Shown here piece by piece: positions 8,367 through 17,929 of a DNA stretch of 64,000 nucleotides. The notes under the pieces are model-generated. The model did not search any database and was not told the DNA's origin. It was given only the letters and a program-made list of their open reading frames with translations. The translations under genes were made by a program, and so were the position numbers. Numbering within the stretch: position 1 is the stretch's first letter; each line of letters opens with the position of its first letter. The stretch is from assembly GCF_011764545.1 (NCBI RefSeq), contig NZ_AP022870.1:8004001-8068000 (forward strand), read 5' to 3'. This stretch comes from Phytohabitans flavus. GTDB taxonomy: Bacteria; Actinomycetota; Actinomycetes; Mycobacteriales; Micromonosporaceae.

Positions 8367-8965
8367 CCCCGGGCGCCCACGAGCCGACCCGGCGACAGCT
8401 TTCGCTCTTCGGGGTGGAGGCCCACGACCCCCGCCCGGCTGACCTGGCCGGGCTGCTCGCCGGGCCGGGGGAGGTAGTCCGGATGGGTGGCACGGCCCGC
8501 GTCTCGGTCGAGGTCGACCGGGCCTGGCGGGTACACGTGCTGATCGCTGAGCTGGCCCTTCGCGGCCTCCAGGCCACCTGGGAGCTAGCCACCGTCGAGG
8601 GACAGCTTGTCGTCCGAACGGCGTACGCCACCACCCTCGCCGCACTCGGCGCGGCATGGCTGCGTACCACGGCCAAGCGCCCGCCGCCCAACTTCCACCT
8701 CAACGGGCCCCGCCTGCGCCTCTGGGCAGCCGCCGCGGGCGGTCCTGACCAGCACGGATACGTCCTGCGCCTGGGCGCGGCGGACGAGCCCTGGTGGGAG
8801 TCTGTGGGGGCCGCGCTGGCCGCCCTGGGACTGCCCGCCGTGCTGCTCGGACCGCGCGCGGGTGGGCCTGCGTACCGGATCACAGGACGGCGCCGTCTGG
8901 GCCGTCTGGCGGAGCTTGTGGGCGACCGCCCAGCCGCCGCCCCGCCCGCTGAATGGCCTGGTTGA
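8357..8965 (+). CDS. conserved-looking hypothetical protein
   Basis: 202 residues from GTG 8357, overlapping the lipoprotein stop and thus probably co-translated. It is a soluble, Ala/Leu/Arg-rich protein without signal peptide or membrane helix. I see no catalytic motif; R-I-T-G-R-R-R-L-G-R-L near the end is basic. Its position directly before topA is the only clue. The frame is open well upstream, but there it would overlap the lipoprotein entirely. Confidence 0.65.
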   Translation: MSLTPGAHEPTRRQLSLFGVEAHDPRPADLAGLLAGPGEVVRMGGTARVSVEVDRAWRVHVLIAELALRGLQATWELATVEGQLVVRTAYATTLAALGAAWLRTTAKRPPPNFHLNGPRLRLWAAAAGGPDQHGYVLRLGAADEPWWESVGAALAALGLPAVLLGPRAGGPAYRITGRRRLGRLAELVGDRPAAAPPAEWPG

Positions 8966-9157
8966 TAGGGGGAAAAGACCTTTCCGGCGCGGCGGTGGCC
9001 GACGTCCGTGTCGCAGTTCGGTGTACGGTGTCGCCGACCGGTCCGCGCAACCGCCAGACCGGCGGCGCGTTACGTTGGACATCCGGCGTCCGGTTCTGAT
9101 ACCGGACGCAAGGGGCCAAGTTTGTAGCCAGAGGCAGCAGTAAAGGTCAGGAGAGAA

Positions 9158-11962
9158 GTGCCGAGCAACGCCAGCAGCCGTCTGGTCATCGTCGAGTCAC
9201 CGGCGAAGGCCAAGACGATCTCGGGTTACCTCGGCCCGGGATACGTCGTGGAGGCGAGCCTGGGCCACGTGCGTGACCTTCCGCGTAACGCCGCCGACGT
9301 GCCGGCTTCGCACAAGAAGGAGCCCTGGGCCCGGCTCGGCGTCGACGTCGACAACGGGTTCGCCGCCCTGTACGTCGTATCTCCCGACCGGAAGGAACAG
9401 ATCCGCAAGCTTCGCTCGCTGGTCAAGGAGGTCGACGAGGTCTTCCTCGCCACCGATGAGGACCGCGAGGGCGAGGCCATCGCCTGGCACCTGGTGGAGA
9501 CGCTGAAGCCCAAGGTGCCGGTCCGCCGGATGGTCTTCCACGAGATCACCAGGTCGGCCATCCAGGCCGCGATCGCGAGCCCGCGCGACATCGACCGCGA
9601 TCTTGTCGACGCGCAGGAGGCCCGCCGCATCCTGGATCGCCTCTACGGGTACGAGGTGTCGCCCGTCCTGTGGAAGAAGGTCATGCCCCGGCTCTCGGCC
9701 GGCCGGGTGCAGTCGGTCGCCACCCGCATCGTGGTGGAGCGCGAGCGGCATCGGATGGCGTTCCGCACCGCCGAGTACTGGGACGTGGCCGCCACGCTTG
9801 CCGTACAGGGCAAGGTTGAGGGCCCTCGCACGTTCGGGGCGACACTGATCGCGCTCGACGGCGACCGCATCGCGACCGGCAAGGACTTCGAGCCGACGAC
9901 GGGGCAGGTGAAGCCCGGCGCCGGGGTCGTGCACCTCGATGCCGACGGCGCCCGTGGCCTGGCCGCTCGCCTCGACGGGCGGCCATTCACTGTCACCCGT
10001 GTGGAGGAAAAGCCGTACCGGCGGAGGCCGTACGCGCCGTTCATCACCTCCACCCTCCAGCAGGAGGCCGCACGCAAGCTGCGCCTCTCCTCGCAGCAGA
10101 CGATGCGGGTCGCGCAGCGGCTGTACGAAAATGGCTACATCACCTATATGCGTACCGACTCGGTCAACCTCTCGGAGACCGCCCTCGCGGCTGCTCGCCG
10201 GCAGATCGCCGAGCTCTACGGCGAGCGCAACGTGCCACCGGAGCCCCGCCGCTACACCGGCAAGGTCAAGAACGCGCAGGAGGCGCACGAGGCGATCCGC
10301 CCCGCGGGTGACAACTTCCGCACGCCGGGCGAGGTGGCCAAGGAGCTGTCGACCGAGGAGTTCAAGCTCTACGAGCTGATCTGGCGGCGCACGATCGCGT
10401 CCCAGATGACCGACGCGGTCGGCTCGTCCGTCTCGGTGCGCATCCGCGCCATCTCGACCTCGGGCGAGGAGGCTGACTTCGGGGCGACCGGTAAGACGAT
10501 CACCGACCCGGGCTTCCTGCGCGCGTACGTCGAGTCCTCCGACGACGAGAATGCCGAGGCCGAGGACCAGGAGCGGCGGCTGCCCAACCTGGTCAAGGAC
10601 CAGCCGCTCACCGCCGAGGAGCTGGCCGCGGTCGGGCACACGACCCAGCCGCCGGCGCGCTACACCGAGGCTTCGCTGGTCAAGCAGCTTGAGGAGCTGG
10701 GCATCGGGCGCCCGTCGACGTACGCGTCGATCATGGCGACGATCCAGGACCGGGGGTACGTCTTCAAGCGCGGACAGGCGCTGATCCCGTCCTTCCTCGC
10801 GTTCGCGGTGGTGGGGCTGCTGGAGCAGCACTACCCGCGGCTCGTCGACTACAACTTCACGGCCGCGATGGAAAACGAGCTGGACGAGATCGCGGCCGGT
10901 GACGCCCACTCGACCGACTTCCTGACCTCGTTCTACTTCGGCTCGCCGGTCGGCGACGACGGTTCGATCGCCCGCTCCGGTGGCCTGAAAAAGATGGTCA
11001 CCGAAAACCTCGGCGACATCGACGCGCGCAGCGTCAACTCCATCCCGCTCTTCCGCGACGACGAGGGGCGTGACGTCGTCGTCCGGGTCGGCCGCTACGG
11101 GCCGTACCTCCAGCGCACCCTGCCCGACGCCGAGCCGGCTGCGGACGGGGGCGACGACCGTGTCTCCATCCCCGAAGGGCTGGCGCCCGACGAGCTGACC
11201 CCGGAGAAGGTCGAGGAGCTCTACCTCGGCGGCAGCGGGGAGCGAAAGCTGGGCGAGCACCCGGAGACCGGCGAGCCGGTGGTGCTCAAGTCCGGCCGCT
11301 ACGGCCCGTACGTCTCCACCGGCGACCGCAACGCATCGCTGCTGCGCTCGCAGTCCCCGGAGACGGTGACGCTCGAAGAGGCGTTGAAGCTGCTCACGCT
11401 GCCCCGCCTGGTCGGCACCGACCCGGAGGGCAAGGAGATCCTGGCGGCAGCGGGCCGCTACGGGCCGTACGTCAAGCGCGACGACGACTACCGCTCGCTC
11501 GACTCCGAAGACAAGATCTTCACGGTCACGCTCGACGAGGCGCTGGCGCTGCTGGCCGCACCGAAGACCCGCCAGCGCCGGGCTGCCGCCGAGCCGCTGC
11601 GCGAGCTGGGTGTCGACCCGCTCACCGAAAAGCAGATGACCATCAAGAACGGGCGCTTCGGGCCGTACGTGACGGACGGCGAGACGAACGCGTCGCTGCG
11701 CCGTGACCAGACGCCGGAGTCGCTCACCGTCGAGCAGGCTTCGGAGATGCTGGCCGAGCGGCGGGCGCGGGGTCCGGCGAAGCCGCGCAAGAAGGCGGCC
11801 GCCGCGAAGAAGACCACAGCGGCGGCGGACGGCGCGGCGCCGGCGAAGAAGACCGCAGCCAAGAAGACCGCGGCTGCGAAGAAGACGACCGCGAAGAAGA
11901 CCACGACGGCGGCGAAGAAGGCCGCGCCGAAGAAGGCGGCAGCGCGCAAGTCTTCCGAGTAG
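9158..11962 (+). CDS. topA: DNA topoisomerase I (type IA)
   Basis: 934 residues. It relaxes negative supercoils by cutting one strand. The N-terminal TOPRIM domain begins V-I-V-E-S-P-A-K-A-K and carries D-E-D-R-E-G-E. The catalytic Tyr330 is in Y-M-R-T-D-S. The C-terminal part holds four G-R-Y/F-G-P-Y repeats and ends in a ~70-residue Lys/Ala-rich tail (A-K-K-T-A-A-K-K type), as in other actinobacterial TopA proteins, where such tails increase DNA binding and processivity. The GTG start follows an AGGAGAGAAG ribosome-binding site. Confidence 0.98.
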   Translation: MPSNASSRLVIVESPAKAKTISGYLGPGYVVEASLGHVRDLPRNAADVPASHKKEPWARLGVDVDNGFAALYVVSPDRKEQIRKLRSLVKEVDEVFLATDEDREGEAIAWHLVETLKPKVPVRRMVFHEITRSAIQAAIASPRDIDRDLVDAQEARRILDRLYGYEVSPVLWKKVMPRLSAGRVQSVATRIVVERERHRMAFRTAEYWDVAATLAVQGKVEGPRTFGATLIALDGDRIATGKDFEPTTGQVKPGAGVVHLDADGARGLAARLDGRPFTVTRVEEKPYRRRPYAPFITSTLQQEAARKLRLSSQQTMRVAQRLYENGYITYMRTDSVNLSETALAAARRQIAELYGERNVPPEPRRYTGKVKNAQEAHEAIRPAGDNFRTPGEVAKELSTEEFKLYELIWRRTIASQMTDAVGSSVSVRIRAISTSGEEADFGATGKTITDPGFLRAYVESSDDENAEAEDQERRLPNLVKDQPLTAEELAAVGHTTQPPARYTEASLVKQLEELGIGRPSTYASIMATIQDRGYVFKRGQALIPSFLAFAVVGLLEQHYPRLVDYNFTAAMENELDEIAAGDAHSTDFLTSFYFGSPVGDDGSIARSGGLKKMVTENLGDIDARSVNSIPLFRDDEGRDVVVRVGRYGPYLQRTLPDAEPAADGGDDRVSIPEGLAPDELTPEKVEELYLGGSGERKLGEHPETGEPVVLKSGRYGPYVSTGDRNASLLRSQSPETVTLEEALKLLTLPRLVGTDPEGKEILAAAGRYGPYVKRDDDYRSLDSEDKIFTVTLDEALALLAAPKTRQRRAAAEPLRELGVDPLTEKQMTIKNGRFGPYVTDGETNASLRRDQTPESLTVEQASEMLAERRARGPAKPRKKAAAAKKTTAAADGAAPAKKTAAKKTAAAKKTTAKKTTTAAKKAAPKKAAARKSSE

Positions 11963-11978
11963 TTCGAACAGGTGTACG

Positions 11979-12296
11979 ATGAGGCGCGTGTATGACCACG
12001 ACGTCCCCGACAAGCGTGCCGTCGTCACCCACCGCCTGTCCGGCTTCCACGGGCCAGTCAGTGGCCGGGTGAGGTTGCCACACCGGATGTTCTGGCACGC
12101 CGACCGAGTGTTCGATCTGGACCAGCCAGCCGCGCTCCGCCGGATGTACGAGATCGTGCTCCGCGAGGCACTGTCCTATGACGAGCTTCGCACCTGGCTG
12201 GACGTGCCGACTCTCCGCCGGGAGTGGCACAGCCTGTCCCTGCCCCTGTCGGTCCGCCGCGATTGGGAGCGCCGCCACCCGAGCCTGGCCACCTGA
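11979..12296 (+). CDS. small conserved-looking hypothetical protein
   Basis: 105 residues from ATG 11979, 17 bp after topA. It is rich in Arg, His and Trp (H-R-M-F-W-H-A-D-R-V-F-D, W-E-R-R-H-P) with no membrane segment. The family is not recognised. GTG 11988 is an alternative start. It probably reads through from topA. A function cannot be assigned. Confidence 0.6.
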   Translation: MRRVYDHDVPDKRAVVTHRLSGFHGPVSGRVRLPHRMFWHADRVFDLDQPAALRRMYEIVLREALSYDELRTWLDVPTLRREWHSLSLPLSVRRDWERRHPSLAT

Positions 12297-12313
12297 GGCG
12301 CACACGACGGGCC

Positions 12314-13621
12314 TCAGGGGCCGAGGACCCGCTCGGTGTATGCGTTGGCGAAGACGCGGGACGGGTCCAGCCGGTCGCGGGCGGCCAGGAAGTCGTCGAA
12401 GTGTGGGTACGCGGGCCGTAGCGTCCCGGCGTCCCGGTAGTGGAGCTTGCCCCAATGTGGACGGCCGCCGAGATCCTGGGCCACCCGTTCGAATGCGCGG
12501 AAGTACGGCTCGTACTCCACCCCCACGTACTGGTGGATCGCGATGTACGCGGACTCCCGCCCGTACCCGTGCGAGAGCCAGATGTCGTCCGGGGCGGAAA
12601 ACCGTACCTCGACCGGGATCAGCACCTTGAAGGGCAGCGACTCCACCACCCGCCGCAGCCCGGCGAAGGCCTCGGGCAGCGCGGCGCGGGGCAGCGCGTA
12701 CTCCATCTCGGTGAAGCGCACCCGGCGCGGGCTGACGAAGCACGCGTCGGAGCGGGCCGTGTAGACGCGCGGCGTCAGCACCCGGGCCTCGGTGCGTGAA
12801 ATGGCCGGCACCAGCGCGGGCACGCGGCGACCGACCCGGCAGAGGCCGCCGAGCACGGTGTTCTGTAGGAAGTCGTCGTCCCACCAGGCGCGCAGCTTCG
12901 ACAGTGGACGGTCGTCGGCGGGTGCCCGGTTGTTGCGCTTGGTGAGTGTCTGCTCGGTGTACGGCAGCCAGTAGAACTCGAAGTGGTCGTTGTCTCCGAT
13001 GTGGTCGGTCAGCCCGGACAGCACGGCGTCGAGCGGCAGGGGTCGCTCGTCGGCGTGCAGCACGAACGCGTCGACGCACCGCAGCCTGACCTCGGTGATC
13101 ACGCCGAGCGCGCCGAGCCCCACCCGGGCCGCCACGAAGACGTCGGGGTGCTCGTCCGGGCCGCATCTGATCACCGCGCCGGTACCGGTGACCAGCGTCA
13201 GGCCCACCACGAAGGTGGAGAGGCACCCGTAGGCCGCCCCGGTGCCGTGGGTGCCGGTCGAGATGGCGCCCGCGATGGTCTGCGCGTCGATGTCGCCGAG
13301 GTTGGGTAGGGCGAGGCCGTGCGTGGCGAGTGCCGCGTTTAGCGCGCGGAGTGGCATGGCCGGCGGGGCGCTGACAACCCTCGATTCGAGGTCGACCGAA
13401 AGGGTGGTTCCGATGCCCGATAGGTCAAGCTTGATGTCCTCCGCAAGGGCGATATCGCTAAAGGAGTGTCCGCTCCCGACCACTTTGACCCGGCGCCTGT
13501 TGGCCGCCGCGTCTTGTACCGCCGCGCTCACCTCATCGATGCTGGTGGGGCGGGCAACGGCGGCCGGTGTAGCGCTCTGGTTGCCGGCCCAGTTTTGCCA
13601 CTTGACTGCCGTCGAGGCCAT
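12314..13621 (-). CDS. FAD-binding D-arabinono-1,4-lactone oxidase-type oxidoreductase
   Basis: 435 residues. The N-terminal FAD_binding_4 (PCMH) domain includes G-S-G-H-S-F-S-D-I-A; His52 sits where gulonolactone/alditol oxidases attach FAD covalently. The C-terminal ALO domain carries H-W-G-K. Such enzymes oxidise sugar lactones or alditols using O2. The substrate cannot be predicted. ATG 13621 has a GGAGG site 6 nt upstream. It is divergent from a TetR gene 139 bp away, and the shared spacer contains two similar 13-bp sites, so TetR control is likely. Confidence 0.85.
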   Translation of the reverse strand: MASTAVKWQNWAGNQSATPAAVARPTSIDEVSAAVQDAAANRRRVKVVGSGHSFSDIALAEDIKLDLSGIGTTLSVDLESRVVSAPPAMPLRALNAALATHGLALPNLGDIDAQTIAGAISTGTHGTGAAYGCLSTFVVGLTLVTGTGAVIRCGPDEHPDVFVAARVGLGALGVITEVRLRCVDAFVLHADERPLPLDAVLSGLTDHIGDNDHFEFYWLPYTEQTLTKRNNRAPADDRPLSKLRAWWDDDFLQNTVLGGLCRVGRRVPALVPAISRTEARVLTPRVYTARSDACFVSPRRVRFTEMEYALPRAALPEAFAGLRRVVESLPFKVLIPVEVRFSAPDDIWLSHGYGRESAYIAIHQYVGVEYEPYFRAFERVAQDLGGRPHWGKLHYRDAGTLRPAYPHFDDFLAARDRLDPSRVFANAYTERVLGP

Positions 13622-13640
13622 CCGAACCTCCAGCTAAATG

Positions 13641-13727
13641 TGAGTAACATTCTTATCAGCGCGGCCACTCCGCGTAAACATCTGCGATCCGTAGGCCGGG
13701 CTCGCTCGTTAATCTGAGTAAGGTTCT
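13641..13727. promoter_or_regulatory. candidate paired TetR operator sites
   Basis: TGAGTAACATTCT (13641-13653) and TGAGTAAGGTTCT (13715-13727) match at 11 of 13 positions and are 74 bp apart, close to seven helical turns. Each has partial dyad symmetry (GAGxAA..TTCTC in the second). They lie near the oxidoreductase start and the tetR start respectively. Confidence 0.6.
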
Positions 13728-13760
13728 CACCGTCGAAAGCCTCGAAGGGAGTGGCGACGA

Positions 13761-14396
13761 GTGTCGACATCTACCGCGACCGTCGCGACCGGGCCGCTGC
13801 GCCGCGTCCCGGTCCAAGGGCGCAGCGTGGCGCGTGTTCAGCGGATGCTCGACGCCTGTGCCGAGCTCGTCGACGAGGTGGGCTACGAGGGGCTCACCAC
13901 GACCCTGCTCGCCGAGCGGGCCGAGGTCGCGATCGGCTCGGTCTACCAGTTCTTCCCGGACAAGCGGGCCATCGTCCAGGCACTCACGCTCCGCAACATG
14001 GAGGCCTACCTTCAGCGGCTGGCCGGCAGCTGGGCCGACGGCTCGTTCACCGACTGGTGGGACGGCGTCGACGCGGCGATCGACGAGTACATCGCGATGC
14101 ACCGTTCCGTACCCGGCTTCCGCACGCTGCACTTCGGTGACGTCGTCGACGTGCACCTGCTCGACGAGGAGAGCGACAACAACGCGGTGATCGCGGGGCG
14201 GGTCGCCCACGTGCTCGTCGAGCAGTTCGGGGTGGCCGAGACGGCGCGGCTGCGGTTTGCGCTGGAGATCGCGGTCGAGGCCGCCGACGCCCTGATCAAG
14301 CTGGCCTTCCGCCGCCACCCGGACGGCGACGACACGGTGCTGGGCGAGGCCAAGGCGCTGATCCGCGAGTACCTGCACCGCCACGTCGACGCCTGA
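13761..14396 (+). CDS. TetR-family transcriptional regulator
   Basis: 211 residues. The N-terminal helix-turn-helix is clear (E-G-L-T-T-T-L-L-A-E-R-A-E-V-A-I-G-S-V-Y-Q-F-F, residues ~44-66), with the family's S-V-Y-Q-F-F-P-D-K. The rest is a helical ligand-binding domain. GTG 13761 is preceded by GGGAG. It is divergent from the FAD oxidoreductase and 8 bp before the end of a convergent PLP enzyme. It probably represses itself and the oxidase through the paired sites. Confidence 0.88.
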   Translation: MSTSTATVATGPLRRVPVQGRSVARVQRMLDACAELVDEVGYEGLTTTLLAERAEVAIGSVYQFFPDKRAIVQALTLRNMEAYLQRLAGSWADGSFTDWWDGVDAAIDEYIAMHRSVPGFRTLHFGDVVDVHLLDEESDNNAVIAGRVAHVLVEQFGVAETARLRFALEIAVEAADALIKLAFRRHPDGDDTVLGEAKALIREYLHRHVDA

Positions 14397-14404
14397 GACG
14401 AGCC

Positions 14405-15610
14405 CTACAGGAACGCCCGTCCTTCGCCGCGGTACGTGGGCACCGTCTCCACGACTTCCGCGCCGTCCACGAGGTGCAGCTCGTTGACGTGCTCGCACAG
14501 CTCACCGGCCTTGGCATGGCGAAACCACACCCGGTCGCCCTCCCGCAGCCCGTCGGCCGCCGGGCCGCGCAACGGGGTCTGTACCTCACCGGCCCCTTCC
14601 ATGTCTACGAGTCGCAGGCCCGCCGGGAGCCACGGCAGCGGCTGGCGGCTGGCGTGGGTCTGGCCGGAGGCGATCCACCCGCCGCCGGAGACGGTCACGA
14701 AGCCGCGCGCGGGGCGGCGTACCACCGCCAGCGCGAAGTAGGCCGCCGGCTCGGGGCGCCACGCCCGGTACCCGTCGAAGAGCGCCGGTCCGAACAACCC
14801 GGATCCGGCGGTCACCTCGGTCACGGCCGGGTCGGCGGCGGTGGCGGCCACGCTGCCCGTGCCGCCGCTGTTGAAGAACTCCACGTCCGCGTGCTCGCGC
14901 ACGGCGGCGAGCGCGGCGCTGCGGCGGTCCAGCAGGTCACGGTATGAACGGCGCTGCATCTGCCGGATCGCGAAGCCGCGAAGCTTCTCGTGCGGCGGGG
15001 CGTCGCCGAGGCCGGCGATCTGCGCGTCGTACGCCATCAGGCCCACCAGCCGGAACCCGCGACGGGCCGTGATCTCGCGCGCGACATCGCCCGCGGCGGC
15101 GGCGGTGTGTACGGGCGAGCGGCGCACGCCGATGTGCAGGCCCAGCAGACGCCAGGAGCCGTCGAGGTCGAGGCAGACCCGGATCTCGGCGCGGTGTGCG
15201 GGCGTCGCGACCGAGTCGAGCAGGTCGAGCTGCGCGGGACCGTCGACCATGAGGGTGATCGCCCCGGCCAGGCCGGGGTCGGCGGCGAGCTCACGCAGCG
15301 CGGAGCGGTTGGCGGTCGGGTACGCCACCAGTGCGTCGTGCGTCATCCCGGATCGCACCAGCCAGATGGCCTCGGCCAGCGTGTACGCCATGACACCCCG
15401 CCAGCCGGGAGTGGCGAGGGCGCGCTCGAGGATGGCGCGGCTGCGCACGGACTTGCTGGCCACGCGCAGGGGCTTGCCGGCGGCTAGGCGGGACAGGGCG
15501 CGCGCGTTCGCGTCGAAGGCGGCGAGATCGACGACTGCGAACGGCGGGTCGAGGTCCGCGGTGGCCTTTTCGAGGCGTTCGCGGAGCGCGTCGCGGGTGG
15601 TCGTCGTCAC
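14405..15610 (-). CDS. PLP-dependent alanine racemase-fold amino acid deaminase/aldolase
   Basis: 401 residues. A fold-type III PLP barrel: F-A-V-V-D-L-A-A-F-D-A-N-A near the start and V-A-S-K-S-V-R-S, with Lys53 as the Schiff-base residue. The C-terminal β-domain has H-A-K-A-G-E-L-C-E-H, the area where D-threonine aldolase and D-serine dehydratase relatives bind a metal. It likely acts on a D-hydroxy-amino acid; the precise substrate is unknown. GTG 15610 has a TAGCGT hexamer (complement of 15617-15622) 6 nt upstream, suggesting a leaderless transcript. Confidence 0.82.
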   Translation of the reverse strand: MTTTTRDALRERLEKATADLDPPFAVVDLAAFDANARALSRLAAGKPLRVASKSVRSRAILERALATPGWRGVMAYTLAEAIWLVRSGMTHDALVAYPTANRSALRELAADPGLAGAITLMVDGPAQLDLLDSVATPAHRAEIRVCLDLDGSWRLLGLHIGVRRSPVHTAAAAGDVAREITARRGFRLVGLMAYDAQIAGLGDAPPHEKLRGFAIRQMQRRSYRDLLDRRSAALAAVREHADVEFFNSGGTGSVAATAADPAVTEVTAGSGLFGPALFDGYRAWRPEPAAYFALAVVRRPARGFVTVSGGGWIASGQTHASRQPLPWLPAGLRLVDMEGAGEVQTPLRGPAADGLREGDRVWFRHAKAGELCEHVNELHLVDGAEVVETVPTYRGEGRAFL

Positions 15611-15720
15611 ACGAGCACGCTAACGGGTCGATACAGTAAAGCGAAACTCCTTCGTGTATCAATCACTCCCGCGAGCCGTGCTACCAGGGCCATCAGGCTG
15701 CGCGTCTAGAGTGTCAGCGG

Positions 15721-17910
15721 ATGCCCGCAGGCGGAGGGACGACGGCCATCGACGCGAATGCTCGCGACGAAAGCGGTAGCGACAGCGGCCGCGCCGGCGC
15801 GTCGACGAGGAGCTCGTCGACGGCCCAGGTCGAGCTGTCCGGCTTCCAGGCGCTCCGGTCGGTGCTGCGGATCCGGCCGTTCCGCCGGCTCTGGGTGGTC
15901 ACCGGAGTAGCCGCGCTCGGCGACTGGCTGGGCCTGCTGGCCACCGCCACCTTCGCCTCCGCGCAGGTCAGCGGCGACGCGGCCAAGGGCCTCGCCTTCG
16001 GCTCGGTCATCGCCGTGCGCCTGCTGCCGGCCCTCGTGCTCGGCCCGGTCGCCGGCGTCCTCGCCGACCGCTTCGACCGGCGATACACGATGGTCATCTG
16101 TGACCTGCTGCGCTTCGTGTTGTTCGCGTCGATCCCGATCGTGGCCCTCTTCTCGGAAAGCGCCGGCCTCACCGTCGGCTGGGCGGCCACCGCCACCTTC
16201 CTGATCGAGACGATCACGCTGCTGTGGATCCCGGCCAAGGAGGCCGCGGTCCCCAACCTGATCCCGCGCTCCCGGCTCGAGACCGCCAACCAGCTCACGC
16301 TCATCACCACGTATGGCCTTACGCCCGTCTTCGCCGGCCTCAGCATCGCCGCGCTCGACCGGATCCTGCGCTCGGGTAACACCACGCCCCCGGAGTGGGC
16401 CGAGGCGTCAAACCTGGCGCTCTATTTCAACTCGCTCAGCCGCCTCGCCATGGCCCTTGTCGTGTACTTCGGCATCAAGGAGATCAGCGGCCGCATCCAC
16501 GGGGCCAAAGAGCACGGGCAGAGCATGCTGCGGCAGTTCGTCGAGGGCTGGAAGTACGTGGGCAGCACCCCGCTGGTGCGCGGGCTCGTCTTCGGCATCC
16601 TCGGCGCGTTCGCGGGCGGCGGTGTCGTCATCGGTACCGCGCAGTTCTTCGCCCGCTCGCTCAGCGCTGGCGACGCCGCCTTCTACCTGCTCTTCGGCAC
16701 CCTCTTCGTAGGGCTGGGGGCCGGCATCGGGCTTGGCCCGGCGGTGGTGCGCGACCTGTCCCGGCGGCGCTGGTTCGGCATGAGCATCGTGCTGGCCGGT
16801 GGCTCGGTACTGCTCCTCTCGGTCGCGATCCACCTCGCCATGGCGGTGTTCGGCGCCCTGCTGGTGGGCGCGGGGGCCGGCATGGCGTTCCTCTCCGGCG
16901 TGACGCTGCTCGGCGGCGAGGTGGGCGACCAGGTGCGCGGGCGGGTCTTCGCGTTCGTGCAGACCGCCGTCCGGGTCGTGCTGATGCTCGCCATCGCGGT
17001 GTCGTCGAGCCTCGTCGGCCTCGGCGGTTCCTGGGAGGTCAGCACGGTCTCGATCTCCTCCACCCGGGTGTTGCTGCTGATCGCGGGCGTCGCCAGCATC
17101 CTCACCGGCATCAGCGCGTTCCGGCAGATGGACGACAAGCCCGGCGTGCCGGTGCTGGCCGACCTCTGGGGCTCGATCCGCGGCCGCCCGCTCTCCGCAG
17201 GCGAGGAAGTGGTCGGAGCGGGTACGTTCGTCGTCTTCGAGGGCGGCGAGGGTGCCGGCAAGTCCACGCAGGTCAACGCGCTCGCCGAGGCGCTGCGGGC
17301 GGAGCGCCGCGAGGTCGTGGTGACCCGCGAGCCGGGCGGGACCGAGGTCGGGCAGCGCATCCGCGCCCTCGTGCTCGGCAAGCACTCCGAGCTGTCGCCG
17401 CGCGCCGAGGCGCTGCTGTACGCCGCGGACCGGGCCGACCACGTGGCGACCGTCGTGCGCCCGGCGCTCACCCGGGGCGCGGTGGTGGTCAGCGACCGGT
17501 ATGTCGACTCGTCGCTCGCGTACCAGGGCGCCGGCCGCACGCTCCCGGTCGACGAGGTCTCCTGGCTCTCCTCCTGGGCCACCGGTGGGCTCCGGCCCGA
17601 CCTCGTGGTGCTGCTCGACGTGCCACCCGAGGTGGGCCTGGCGCGGGCGGCCCGGCGGGGCGCCGCAGACCGGCTGGAGAGCGAGTCGGTATCGTTCCAC
17701 GAGCGCGTGCGGTACGCGTTTCTCGACCTGGCCGCCAGCGATCCCAAGCGCTACCTGGTGCTGGACGCCACCCGGCCGCCCGAGGAGATCACCGCCGCGG
17801 TGCTGGAGCGGGTCGGCGAGATCCTGCCGGAGGCGCCGCCACACCACCACGAGCCTTCCGAGGCGTTCAAGACGATCGTGGAGGTCGACCTGGAGCGGAG
17901 ACCGTCGTGA
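15721..17910 (+). CDS. tmk: MFS transporter-thymidylate kinase fusion
   Basis: 729 residues. Residues ~45-480 form a 12-helix MFS-like domain (G-D-W-L-G-L-L, L-A-D-R-F-D-R-R). From residue ~501 a complete dTMP kinase follows: P-loop E-G-G-E-G-A-G-K-S-T, T-R-E-P-G-G-T-E, and D-R-Y-V-D-S-S-L-A-Y-Q-G. It makes dTDP for DNA synthesis, so this should be the essential tmk. Such fusions are known in actinomycetes; what the membrane domain moves is unknown. TAGAGT lies 8 nt before ATG (leaderless type). holB begins 20 bp after the stop. Confidence 0.93.
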   Translation: MPAGGGTTAIDANARDESGSDSGRAGASTRSSSTAQVELSGFQALRSVLRIRPFRRLWVVTGVAALGDWLGLLATATFASAQVSGDAAKGLAFGSVIAVRLLPALVLGPVAGVLADRFDRRYTMVICDLLRFVLFASIPIVALFSESAGLTVGWAATATFLIETITLLWIPAKEAAVPNLIPRSRLETANQLTLITTYGLTPVFAGLSIAALDRILRSGNTTPPEWAEASNLALYFNSLSRLAMALVVYFGIKEISGRIHGAKEHGQSMLRQFVEGWKYVGSTPLVRGLVFGILGAFAGGGVVIGTAQFFARSLSAGDAAFYLLFGTLFVGLGAGIGLGPAVVRDLSRRRWFGMSIVLAGGSVLLLSVAIHLAMAVFGALLVGAGAGMAFLSGVTLLGGEVGDQVRGRVFAFVQTAVRVVLMLAIAVSSSLVGLGGSWEVSTVSISSTRVLLLIAGVASILTGISAFRQMDDKPGVPVLADLWGSIRGRPLSAGEEVVGAGTFVVFEGGEGAGKSTQVNALAEALRAERREVVVTREPGGTEVGQRIRALVLGKHSELSPRAEALLYAADRADHVATVVRPALTRGAVVVSDRYVDSSLAYQGAGRTLPVDEVSWLSSWATGGLRPDLVVLLDVPPEVGLARAARRGAADRLESESVSFHERVRYAFLDLAASDPKRYLVLDATRPPEEITAAVLERVGEILPEAPPHHHEPSEAFKTIVEVDLERRPS

Positions 17911-17929
17911 GCGCGAAGCAGGCCCGGCC

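Noticed and set aside
9197-12028. 943-codon antisense frame over topA
   Set aside because: Shadow frame; no motif, and topA is intact on the plus strand.
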